Shown here in pieces: positions 8,688-18,743 of a DNA stretch of 64,000 nucleotides. The stretch is taken from the NCBI GenBank assembly GCA_032821775.1, contig JAVLRN010000004.1:1054001-1118000 (forward strand). The letters are read 5' to 3'. Every line of letters begins with the position of its first letter. Within the stretch, counting starts at the first letter, position 1. Origin of the DNA: Sanguinoderma infundibulare (Eukaryota > Basidiomycota > Agaricomycetes > Polyporales > Polyporaceae). Both the position numbers and the translations under genes were made by a program. Below the pieces are notes generated by a model. That model saw only the letters and a program-made list of their open reading frames with translations, was not told the origin of the DNA and searched no databases.

Positions 8688-11329
8688 ATGCCTAAGCGGA
8701 AGCGTTTCATGTACGACGAAGGCGAGGAAGTTTGCACCGTCCAAGGAGGGGTTTCCAACGACTTCGAAGGATCAGATGACAGTGAAGAGGTCTCGCTCTC
8801 ACCAATCAATAGCTTTGCTCTATCTGGTGCATTCTGCGATCCCCCTCCAAAGAATTACTCGCACTGACGATGCACTGGACGGACATTCTTAGATGTCGGT
8901 CACTCCACCACTCCCCCGGCCCAACACACGTCCGGCATGACTGCCACACCGCCATCTTCCCAGCAGACAGTTTCCGAACTCGAGGGCGTTGCTGACGAAA
9001 GTCCCACGATCACCACTAGCTCTGCAGACCCCGTGAACAATACACCAAAGCCCAACAACACTATAGTATGTCGAACGTCCCTCTACATATCATCCATTTA
9101 CTAACATCTTCTGCAGGCCCCGCACAAGTACATGAGCGAGTTTATGTCTTGGGCACAGCGCCTCCTCAACATCAGCCGCGCTCGGGAAGCCGATTCTCTG
9201 GTCGGGAAACCGTGCACCCTCTGCCCGACTCTAATGAACGTCCTCGACACAAGCTCCGGAAGTCAACCGACCACCGCCACCGCCACTTTTACGAGCTAGT
9301 TTGTACTGCACCCCTCTGCTCCATCCGACTCCCTTCCGAACAATAATCCGGTCATGTCTCCCTCCCCTGCATTGTATGGCTGCGATTCATGTTTCGACGC
9401 CCCGCTGCTTTGCAAGAGCTGCATTGTTCATGCCCACACCTGGAACCCCTTTCACTGGATCAAGCACTGGAACGGCACCTACTTCGCTTCGACCTCGCTT
9501 AAGGACCTCAGCCTTATCGTCCAGCTTGGGCACCGAGGGTGCCCATGTCCGAGCATAAGTGACAAGGATGCTCCCAACGACCTGACGGTCATTCATACAA
9601 ATGGCGTTCATACGATACGGATGAGGTACTGCAGATGCCAGAGAACAGCCTCAGAAAACCCGCATATGGAGAGACCGCTACAACTGTGGCGGTCTGGTCT
9701 CTGGCCCGCGACGTACCAGCAGCCCAAAATGACCTTCACCCTTGACACCCTCAAGCACTACGATCATCTCACATTGCAAGCCAAAATGACTGCCCACGAC
9801 TTCTTTGCTACCCTCTGACGCTTCACTAACCACATGTTCGGTTTCCTCGTTCCCGTAAGCCCATTGCTGTCGCTATTATACAGAGATGTCGCTTGACATG
9901 TCTCCCATACAGGATCATTATTGGGAGTTCATGACAGCTTACTGCGGCTTCACGTACATGCAGGCCCTCAAATGCTTCAGCCTCGACGTCCAAGCGAAGC
10001 TCGAGCCCTGGTCTATCGTCATATTGTGCCCAGCATGCCCGCAGCCGGAAAACATGGACCCGGGCTGGCAAAATCGTGATGCTAAAGATCGGTACATCTT
10101 GTGTTGAGCACTGTATTCGCCATCAACATGCGCTGATCTACTACTTCTTGTCAGTTACCTCGACGCGCTACACTATGCCAAGGACGGCAACTTTGTCTTG
10201 TGCCACCATCAGAAGAAAATGGATATCTTGGACACCGCACTAATGGATGGAGCGGCATACTACATCGATAATAACGAATACGAAAAGTATCTCGAGTTGT
10301 TTGCAGAAGATGCTGATGCCCAGCAGGAGGTTCGTACCATTTCGCGAGCTGTAAGCTTACACAGGCTGACGTGTTTGTGCAGACGGAGATCTGTAGTGAC
10401 TTCAAGGCCGGTAAGACTCACTACTCGGGCAAGATCAAGTCGGGGCAGGTCAGTCTGTCTTGTTCGCGCCATGGATTCATTATGCCAACCGGTACCATCG
10501 ATCTTTCGGGGGCTGAAAAGTACGCATCATTGCTGTTTCGGTCTTGCTTATCATGTCTCACGCACAATACAAAGGTACAGCCCGGTCGATTGGGTGACAA
10601 TCTCTGCGGTTCTACATTGGATCGGTTTCATCATTCTGATCTTCTCCTCATACGACATCAACTGCAAGTACGGCATCAACTGGCTGCAGTGCCTAACCAA
10701 AATTGTTGGGAAGAGTCGCGTCGCTGACTGGCCAGTCATCCGTTGCTGCATCCCGAAGTGGCACGCCAATGCCCACAGCGGCGTCTGCCACTGGGTCAAC
10801 TCATTCTACTTTATGCCGGGTGCAGGACAGACTGACAGGGAGGAACTGGAATGGAGGTGGTCGGTCATGAACTTACTCGGTCGCGCGATCTGGGAGATGA
10901 GTCCAGGCCATCGCATTGATACAATCAACCATCATTACTCCGATTACAACATTCAGAAGCTGTTCGGACTAGGTACGTCATCTGACGTTGCTTGGCCTAT
11001 TTTTGATGTCTAACCACTCAAACACTAAGCTCAAACCCTCCGCAAACGCTGGGATGCCGCTGTGGACGCTTTGGAAAAAAGTGCTAGTGAACTTGCTGAA
11101 TTCGAAGAAACCCTGCAAAAGAACAAGCTTCCGCTGTCGGAGTGGCAAGAGCAGGAACACATTTTTCTGGAGCAGATGATGCTAGGAACTGTGGACCAAC
11201 GAGATATCAAGAACCCATATGAACCCCCTCCAGATTCTGGTGCATGTTCCGGTCACATTGAAGCTGTAACTTGGCGCTGAGCGTATCTGTCCCGTAGCTC
11301 CGTCTTTGAAGGCTGTGTGCACCAAGCTG
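8688..11329 (+). pseudogene. KDZ-1 transposase, 5' part
   Basis: The gene starts ATGCCTAAGCGGAAGCG at 8688 and has several short GT-AG introns. The order is: acidic N-terminus; the CxC2 cysteine cluster (YGCDSCFDAPLLCKSC, HTWNPFHWIKHWNG, HTNGVHTI then YCRC) at about 9370-9650; the region around CPACPQPENMDPGW (about 10030); and the KDZ core. The core has SYDINCKYG (first catalytic Asp), IPKWHANAHSGVCHW and AGQTDREELEWRW (acidic, catalytic Glu region) at about 10650-10860. A coiled-coil region follows (LRKRWDAAVDALEKSASELAEF). An in-frame TAG at about 9297 lies between the N-terminal part and the CxC2 cluster. The last exon is cut at 11337 by the hAT insertion and resumes in frame at 48532. 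Confidence 0.85.
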
Positions 11330-11337
11330 AATGTGGA

Positions 11338-12935
11338 TAGGGAATGCCATGGGTGGACCCATGGGTGCTGGGCCAATAACCTGCACCCATACCCGCAAGA
11401 TACCCAACCCATCGTGTGCAGGTATGGGTACGGGTGTGTGTGTAAGCGCTGGGTGTCCCAGGTGCCTCGGGTTAGGGTAACCCGACGGGTACCCATGGGT
11501 TCTTAGGGTTAGTTCTTCGAATTCCACCTTCACGTCCCACATCCTCGCTTCATCATGTTCGACGCTCGCTCCAGCACGGCTGACAACAACAAGACGTCGC
11601 CTTCCCAACTGGCAGAACCGGACAAAGCCACCATGCAGATGCTCCCGCCACCACTGAAGCCCAAGCTCGAGCCCATCTCTCCATCACTCAGTTTTGCTGG
11701 AGTTGTCCACCCATCTTTGCGTCTTCCACTCCAGCGTCGGCCCTTGTGAATGAGAGTTATGGTCGGGCAGGTCAAACTTGTAAGTCGCAACTCCTATCAT
11801 GATGAACTAACCTCCCTTGTGCGTCCGTCATAGTGCCCCAAGTGCGTGTTGCACTTGGGGCGTTTTAGCACCCGTTTTTAGCGTTCCAGAGGATGAGGAT
11901 CCCGTGCTTCTCTCTCTGTGCGACTGTATGTGTGTCGGCGGCCTCTCCCTTGCCCTTCTCTCTTGTCTGATCCTTGCAATTTCAGACTCGGAGTTGCGCT
12001 CTCGACTGCACCTGCGGCTCGCGCGTACGGTGTCACCGCCAACGGACTGCACATGTGCGAGTACCGCAAGCTGAGCCCTCAGATCCCCTCTGTCCGGTCT
12101 TCCTTTCGTCTGTTCCGCCATGAACCAGCATCTTTACACGAGCGGTCGTTGCTGCATTTTCCCTGCCCTTGCTGCTTTTTGCCTGCCCGGCTCCTCTCTA
12201 CATCTACTGGCCCCTACGTGTGCATTAGCGTGTATGCGTCCCTCGGTAGCTTTCTGCCATGAGCCACGGACGATGCGCTTCTCGCGGTACAAGCAAGGGG
12301 GATAGGAACGAGAATGACAAGAACGAGGATGAGACTGTACGTCTGGCTCAGGACTGCATGCTATAACGTGTGAGGCTGATTGAACCCTCTGGGCATTGAA
12401 CCTAGGGAGGTTGACAATTTCGCCTGCCCTGCGCCTCTCTACATCTACCGCTCCCTTCGTGTGCATTATCATGTACGCACCCCCCCTCAGCTGTCCACCA
12501 TGAGCCACAAACAATGCGCTTCTTGCGGTTCTAGACGTGCAAGCAAGGGGTATGGGAATGATAACGATGCTTCCTCGTCTCTGAACTCGCTGAATCGCGC
12601 AGTGCCGTAGGTGTGCGAGTCCAGGTACGAGTCTTTGTCTTCTTCATCGGTTCGATGGCACTGAGAACACTGTGATACTGTGCGCCATCCTTATCGGCAT
12701 ACAAATCGTTGTCTGGAGAGCATTGCCTCTTCAATGTGGGTTGGGTGGGAGGGGGTTGCGAGTCTGTGCTGTGTCTTCGGGATTGTGCGAGCAGAGGTGG
12801 CGAGGGAGTTCTGGAAAGGCTTACAGCAGTGTGTCCCGGTATCTCCCCATCATTAATTGCCTTGAGGGACTCGGGGTCGTCGTCAAAGTAGTCAGACGAA
12901 TTGGTGCTATGCTGTGTGAAGGGTGCAGTCCCTGA
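11338..12935. other. hAT subterminal repeats and non-coding end
   Basis: The first 170 bases hold the TIR and repeated CCCATGGGT/ACCCATACC motifs. Two TTAGGG-containing words (about 11470 and 11503) are part of this. From 11510 to 12935 I see no secure gene. Two direct copies of a segment (about 12180-12300 and 12425-12550) share CTCTCTACATCTAC, CGTGTGCATTA and GCAAGCAAGGGG. Each copy contains ATGAGCCAC plus a Cys/Ser-rich start (CASCGSRRASKG), so they may be duplicated first exons of a lost gene. A short ORF at 11555-11749 (MFDARSSTADNN...) is unsupported. Confidence 0.45.
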
Positions 12936-13790
12936 ATGGAGGCAAAGGTATTTGATGATCCTGAGTTTAATTTAATGCAAACATGGAAGCAAGAGTTTTG
13001 TCAAGAGGGCATACAATTGCAACGGGAAGTCATGGTCATGGTAGCTGCACAGATGGTGAAAGAGTGTAAGCGCCGGATGTATGCCGACCCATGCCCTAGT
13101 GAACCAGACTCTTCCGTCATCGTTGACAGTGACCACTGGCAAAACAGTGAACTCGAAGCTGAGCCATCTCAACTCTCTCCCATCCCTTCTTCACCACACA
13201 CACCAACGCAAGCCAAGGCTTCACCAATCTGCCCGCTACAGGCCATCCCAATGACCCCATCCCACCCTCTCTACATCACTGACCCTGGCTCTCCCGAACA
13301 CGCGGCTCGTATTCCAGAATACGCTGCTCGCAAAGTGAACCCGAATGCTGAGCACGTGATGAAGGACCATGCATGGCAGGGGATGAAGGACTGTGCATGG
13401 CAGGCAGTGCACACGTCCATCGCTGTGGACTTGATCGAGGGATACTATGAGAACTCACGGCTGCATCACTTGTCGATGTGGAAGGCGGAGCTGAAGAACC
13501 TCGTCGCGGAAGCCCAAGAGCGTGCAGAGTATGGAGGAGCAGAGGCATGGAAGAAGATGGCGCAGCGAAGTGGCAGGGCTGAAGAGGGAGAGGCAGGAGG
13601 GAGGATGAGCGTGAGCCAGGAGGCGGTGGAGATGATTGTACAGGAGAACCTTGGGGGGCAGGGGCTGGCATCCGATGCGAAGGTCAGTATTTGTGGAAGC
13701 TTCTCGTGTGCATCACGGAGGTGGATAAAAGTTGATTCAAAGGCATATAGCGAGGCACAGAAACAGATGAGGTGTACGTATGCGCACTAG
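12936..13790 (+). CDS. Accessory ORF of the hAT element, unknown
   Basis: This is an open frame of 284 codons reading towards the transposase. The two genes converge and their stop codons overlap within the tetranucleotide CTAG at 13787-13790. The protein has a charged N-terminus with a VMVMVAAQMVKECKRRM helix, a proline/serine-rich middle and an Ala/Glu-rich predicted helix (AELKNLVAEAQERAEYGGAEAWKKMAQR). There is a possible donor near 13683, so the real C-terminus may differ. I do not recognise a family. It could be a second hAT-encoded protein or a captured gene; the length and charged composition argue against chance. Confidence 0.45.
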   Translation: MEAKVFDDPEFNLMQTWKQEFCQEGIQLQREVMVMVAAQMVKECKRRMYADPCPSEPDSSVIVDSDHWQNSELEAEPSQLSPIPSSPHTPTQAKASPICPLQAIPMTPSHPLYITDPGSPEHAARIPEYAARKVNPNAEHVMKDHAWQGMKDCAWQAVHTSIAVDLIEGYYENSRLHHLSMWKAELKNLVAEAQERAEYGGAEAWKKMAQRSGRAEEGEAGGRMSVSQEAVEMIVQENLGGQGLASDAKVSICGSFSCASRRWIKVDSKAYSEAQKQMRCTYAH

Positions 13791-14997
13791 ATCGCGTCCC
13801 AATTGTCCTCCATCTCATAGTCCAAAGCGTCACCTTCAACGTCGGACAAATGGGCGACCTTGTCCTCATCCTCGGACTTAACAAAGCCAAACTTGCTCCA
13901 GTTACCAAGGCAGAGAAGCACACGGGACGTTTGGGCGGTGAGGCGGTTACAGATATGGGACAGAAGGAGATGGCCGCAGCTGAACACACGTTCGACCTCA
14001 ACGGAGGTCGCTACAGATGGAAAAAAATCAGTTGCTCGTATTGTGTAAATAATGCGACCAGCATGCACCTGGGATGGTCAGGTAGTCAAGGGCCATGCGC
14101 GAAAGGTTTGAGAATGTTGTGCACCGCTCATGCCACCATTGAATGGCATCGGAGATGGGCTCAACGTCAGTGCTGAGGTACCGCTCGAGCTCATTGCAGA
14201 CCTCGACGGTGTCGCACGCGAGAGTCTCCAGGGCATCGAATATGTTGTCTTTATCAGCCTGTAAGGCGGGAATGAGTCTCAATGGACTTCGGAAGTATGT
14301 AGGTGTACGATGACGCGTCATCATTGACACCCACGTTTGAGACGTAGATGTGTTGCAGACAGAGAGGGAGGTACGTTAATACACACCTGTTCACGGGCCT
14401 TGCCCTTCGAATCCCCCTTCCCATTGACATCCTTCGCTGTGGTGTCCTCTGCCGTGGCCGGAACGCACTTGGCGTAATGATCACGATACTCGTCAGTAAC
14501 AATCTGGAGGGCTGTACGGCACCAGTTTTCATCCCACCCCATCTTCTTGAAGTACGTTTGCTTGTGGTGTGGGTGCAGTACTGTAAAACCAAAGCGTTAG
14601 TATGGATATAGTGACAGTGCGAGGAGTCGACAGGATGATGACGATGCAGCATGAGCGGGGGGAATCATATGCTTCATGACAGCAGCCGGGGGGCAGAAGC
14701 ATCGTGACGTCGACAAGGGGCTCGAGAGAAATTGAAGAAGCAGACAGCAGCCGGGGCGACGAAGCATCGTGACGTCGACGAGGGGCTCAAGACAAAGCAG
14801 AGAACTTACTCATGGCGATGCGATACGTGTTTGATGCGTCCGTAAGCAAGTAGTACTTGTTGAGTGTTTTTTTGGCCATTGCGCAGGTGATACGGATTGG
14901 GGCGTCGTACTTCTCCTCGTTGATGCTGGCAGTGGCGAGAACATTGTCGAGGTGGTCCATGGCCGGGATGACTGTGGCGAGGTTGGGAATGCCACGT
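13787..14997 (-). pseudogene. hAT transposase, 3' part
   Basis: Read on the minus strand, the part begins directly at the family-2 LTR with GIPNLATVIPAMDHLD and continues KTLNKYYLLTDASNTYRIAM. After an intron comes KKMGWDENWCRTALQIVTDEY, and after another the C-terminal dimerisation domain (hATC) with SVEVERVFSCGHLLLSHICN. The stop is at 13787-13789. This is the Ac-like organisation, and the hATC signature is clear. An intron at about 14810-14585 contains two direct copies of a block with AAGCATCGTGACGTCGAC and GGGGCTC. The N-terminal part is at 45918-48212; the break lies between FFSR and GIPN. Confidence 0.85.
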
Positions 14998-15987
14998 TGA
15001 TGTGCACCCGACGCTTCCGACCGCGGAGCCCGATGCAATTGCTCCATTCGGACGACTGAGGTGACTCGACCGACGTCTCGGCGGCTGCCAGCTCGTTGGC
15101 GTCTCTGGGCTGCGTGATTCGGACACACGTGGTGGCGGCCCGGCCTGCTAACCGGGTCTGGTACCGACGAGAGCCGAAGAAGCTGGGCACGTGCGAGGCC
15201 GCCGCACCAAGACTAGGCCGTCGAAGGGTACCAAAAGTATTCAGTCACGATCGGTGTCGCGACTCGGCCTGTCCCCGACTGTCCCTACGGTCGCACGGCG
15301 GCGGGCCACAAGTTAAGTCACACAGTTGCTCTCTCCGTCGCATCGCGCGACTGGTCGCAGATCGTCCCTCACAAAAGGTTACTTATGCAGCAGGTACGGG
15401 TCACGACAACCGGAAACCGACGAGTCACGCGACTGCGCAACAGCGATCACGACCCGCCAAGACAAGCCGACGGTGGTCGCCCAATCCGGTTGCGGTCGCG
15501 TGCCGATCGCTGGAGTTCCAGAGGGTTTCCGACGCTGGTTTTGTGATCGCTCGCCACCACGAGGCAGGCTAGGCTATGGGCGTCGCGTGTAGCTACCGGT
15601 TACCGATGTACTTAACCCCACTCGTTGCTGTTTGGGCAGACAATCTTGGACCCCCACCCTTTACCTCTCATTTCTCCGACGAGCAAGTGTGACTCGACAT
15701 CGCCCTCTGTCGGGTGTAGCTAGCGACTGTGATTGCGACTTGTGACAGCGACCACCGATCGACCGATTTGCGACAGCGACAGCGACTCGTCGTGCGACTT
15801 TCACCGCGACTTTCGACCTTCGGCACTACACACTCTTTCCCCTCTCTTCTCCTCGGCACCGGTTACGATCGCGACGAAAGGGAACCCGAGACCGTACTCG
15901 CCCTCCGCACCGGTGACGTCGCTCCGACCTCGCCTCCCTCAGCCCTCAGTCGTCCCGACTGTTCACAGGCCCTGGGATAGTGTATCA
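14998..15987 (+). repeat. 5' LTR of family 2
   Basis: The 990-bp LTR begins TGATGTGCACCC and ends GTGTATCA. The other LTR begins TGATGCGCACCC at 25621 and ends identically at 45917. Over the first about 270 bases I count around 14 differences, all C/T or G/A. The interval CTCTGTCGGGTGTAGC is uninterrupted here, whereas the 3' LTR has KDZ-2 inserted at this point. Confidence 0.9.
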
Positions 15988-15990
15988 TTT

Positions 15991-16005
15991 TGGAGCCCAC
16001 CGCGA
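15991..16005 (+). other. Candidate primer-binding site, family 2
   Basis: TGGAGCCCACCGCGA begins three bases after the 5' LTR. A TGG start fits pairing to the CCA end of a tRNA. I cannot name the tRNA from the sequence alone. Confidence 0.6.
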
Positions 16006-16499
16006 GGGGGAGTATAGATCTCGCCTCCGCCTTTGGTGCGACCCCGTAACTCTCATACAGTGCCACGCTGACACCTTCCACTCCTTCGCGTTCGTCGCTC
16101 GCACACAAGCTACTTGTCGCTCACGCGCATAGAATCACCGACCTTGGACTTCAGCTCGGCGACAAGGCCCGATACAGTCGCATCCTCTATTCCCTCTCTC
16201 GCGCCCTCTCTCGCGGTATCGACGCACTCGATAACAGACCCTCTTCTTCCGACTCTTCGTCCGCGACATCTTCCACGACGGTTAGGTCTAGAGCGAGACG
16301 CACGACGCCGAGCGCGATTCCTGGCGAATTTCCCCTGCCACCGTCGCCAGAACCCTGGGAAGACGTTCCACTCCCTCCTTCGCCCAATTACTGGACAGAC
16401 GTTCCCCTCCCGCCATCACCGGATATCGCTGCGACACCCTCGACAGCGTCACTACAAGTTTCCCCGTTCACACCACTCAGCGAACTCTCGTCGCTCACG

Positions 16500-17663
16500 A
16501 TGGATCCCCCCGATCTTCAAGCGCCGCAGCCAGCAGCGCACCTGCCACCCGCGATGCCCGCGCGCAACCACGCGACTGCGCCGGTATTCGACCCCGAGCG
16601 ACCAAGAACCTTGCGCGGCTTTTGGCAAGACCTCGACGCGCTCTTCGACAGGTGCCAGGTCGCCGCTGGCCGACCACGCAAACGATGGGCGATTCGTTAT
16701 CTCGAGGTCGAGGTCGCCGACTTGTGGGAGTCGCTCCCCTCGTACGAGGACGCATACACGTTCGAACAGTGGAAGACGAGCGTGGCCGAGCTATACCCTG
16801 GCATGGATGAGGCCCGCAAGTACTCGGTCGCTGACGTGGATAATCTGGTCGCAGGTCGCGTGGCGACACCGATCACGACGCTCGGTGAACTCTCCAGTTT
16901 TCATCGAGACTTCCTCGTTATGACCACCTATTTGATACAGCACCAGCGATTGTCGGTACTGGAACAGTCGCGACTCTTCGCGCGTGGCATTCGACTGCCC
17001 CTATGGGATCAGGTGGCTCAGCGACTTCAGATCAAGTTCGTCGACCACCACCCCGACGACCCCTACGCCCTCCGAGACGTTCTTGAGGCGGCACGATTCG
17101 TGCTTCACGGGACGTCGACGACAGCGACGGCGACACCAGTAGCACCAGCGGTTGCGACGGCGACGGCGACTCCGACAGCGACCGGTATCAAGCTGGAAGA
17201 TGTCGAGCCTTTCTTCCGAATGATGGCGCAGGCAATACGCGACAATGGTGCCAGGGCAGGACCAGCGGGACCACCACAGCGTGCCGATTACGGGCGACCG
17301 CCGCCGATGGGCTTCTGCCACTACTGTGGTGACATGGGCTGCCAGGTTCACACCTGCCGGTTCGTCGACGAGGACATCAACGCGGGTCGCATTGCACAGA
17401 ACAACGACGGGAAGGTTGTCTTGCCTAATGGGCAATTCGTACCGTGCAACCTACCGGGCCTGACCATGCGCGACTGTGCCTACGAGTGGCACCGGTGCAA
17501 CGCGACGGCGCCTGTAGGCCAGCTCCTCTTCCAGGTCGCACCGGCGGCCCCGACGCCTGATGCGACCAGCGACCGCATCGCCCAACTCGAGCATGAGATC
17601 TTCGCCCTCCGACAAGCAAGAGAGAAGTTCGATGGAGTTGAGATCACGACCGTTCCCCTGTGA
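16500..17663 (+). CDS. gag: Family-2 gag
   Basis: This encodes 387 residues from the first ATG to a TGA at 17661-17663. The N-terminal half is a helical retrotransposon gag domain (LRGFWQDLDALFDRC ... FEQWKTSVAELYPGM ... LSSFHRDFLV). A variant zinc knuckle CHYCGDMGCQVHTC follows, with the usual histidine replaced by cysteine, then GKVVLPNGQFVP. The reading frame is open upstream to about 16050 with no ATG. That extension is coding-like, with a duplicated PLPPSP unit (PWEDVPLPPSP / YWTDVPLPPSP), so the true start may have been lost. The terminating TGA sits in frame with the protease frame downstream and may be a decayed CGA. Confidence 0.8.
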   Translation: MDPPDLQAPQPAAHLPPAMPARNHATAPVFDPERPRTLRGFWQDLDALFDRCQVAAGRPRKRWAIRYLEVEVADLWESLPSYEDAYTFEQWKTSVAELYPGMDEARKYSVADVDNLVAGRVATPITTLGELSSFHRDFLVMTTYLIQHQRLSVLEQSRLFARGIRLPLWDQVAQRLQIKFVDHHPDDPYALRDVLEAARFVLHGTSTTATATPVAPAVATATATPTATGIKLEDVEPFFRMMAQAIRDNGARAGPAGPPQRADYGRPPPMGFCHYCGDMGCQVHTCRFVDEDINAGRIAQNNDGKVVLPNGQFVPCNLPGLTMRDCAYEWHRCNATAPVGQLLFQVAPAAPTPDATSDRIAQLEHEIFALRQAREKFDGVEITTVPL

Positions 17664-18743
17664 CCGCGACCGGCAGCAAGAGTCGAGGAGGTTGCCAACG
17701 GGGGCCCCACGGTAGCGACCGCCAGCGGTTCCGGAATGAGGGCGTCAGCCCCAGCCACGACCAGGGCAACCATGGCGGCCGCGCCAGCACGGCCGGTCAC
17801 CATCCTGTGACCACCGACCCCGGCCATGCGACAAGGAGCGGCGCCAGAGCACCCATTCGCGGGAGCCCGCGACGCGACTTATGCGCCGCCACGGACGACC
17901 AATGTCGGCGCAACACCGCGACCAGCGAGCGGTAAAGAGCGCGATCCAGCGTATCGCAACACAGTCCCGGTCTACCAGCCCAAGTTGATCGATGAGGTCT
18001 ACTCGCACGCAATGAAGACACCGGCGATCACGCTCTCTGTCGAGGAGCTCCTCTGCATCGCTCCCGACGTGCGCGCTAAGTTCCGCGAGGCAATCACCTC
18101 AAAGCGCGTACCGACCGAGCCACGCACAGTCACCTTCGCCGATGCGACCAGCGACGACGAACTTGCGACTGCGTGGTCCTGTCGCGGCGAACCTCTAGAG
18201 CCGGGTGCGCTGGTAGTCCCCGACCCGTACGACGTCTACCTCTCGCGACTCGGCCCTGGCCAAGAGCCGCAGCCGCTCGTGGTCGCAAAGGAGTCGTATG
18301 CGCTTCGCTCGATCGTCGGTTGTCTCGATGGTAAGATCGACGTCGAGGGAACCTTGGATGGCGGTGCGCAAATCGTCTCGATCTCCGAGGGCCTCTGCCA
18401 CCACGCGGTGCTCTCCTACGACCCGACGGTGCAGCTGTATATGCAGTCGGCAAATGGCGCGGTCGACCCGTCGCTAGGTATTGTTCGCAATGTGCCCTTC
18501 CTCGTCGGCGGTATTACGCTTTACCTACAGGTTCACGTCATTCGCAACGTGCCCTACGACTTGCTCCTCGGTCGCCCCTTCGACGTCCTGACCTGGAGCG
18601 TCATCAAGAACTTCAACAATGAAGACCAGATGATCACGCTCGAATGCCCGAACACGCGACAAGTCGTGACCATCCCGACACGACCGCGAGGACAGCCGAC
18701 CTTTCGGTTTCGCATCGACAGCAAGCGCTCCGAATCCATTTGA
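17664..18743 (+). pseudogene. Family-2 protease region
   Basis: This frame continues gag after its TGA, meets another TGA at 17808-17810, and is then open from 17826 to 18743 (305 codons). A retropepsin-like fold is suggested by GTLDGGAQIVSIS (the DGGA where most have DTGA/DSGA), ALSYDPTVQLYMQSANG and VPYDLLLGRPF. The stop at 18741 overlaps the start of pol, which is in the +1 frame. With CGA restored at both TGA positions gag and protease would be one ORF; this is inference from the frame alone. Confidence 0.7.

Noticed and set aside
11465..11515. Telomere-like TTAGGG words
   Set aside because: Only two isolated units occur, within the hAT subterminal region; no array and no chromosome end.
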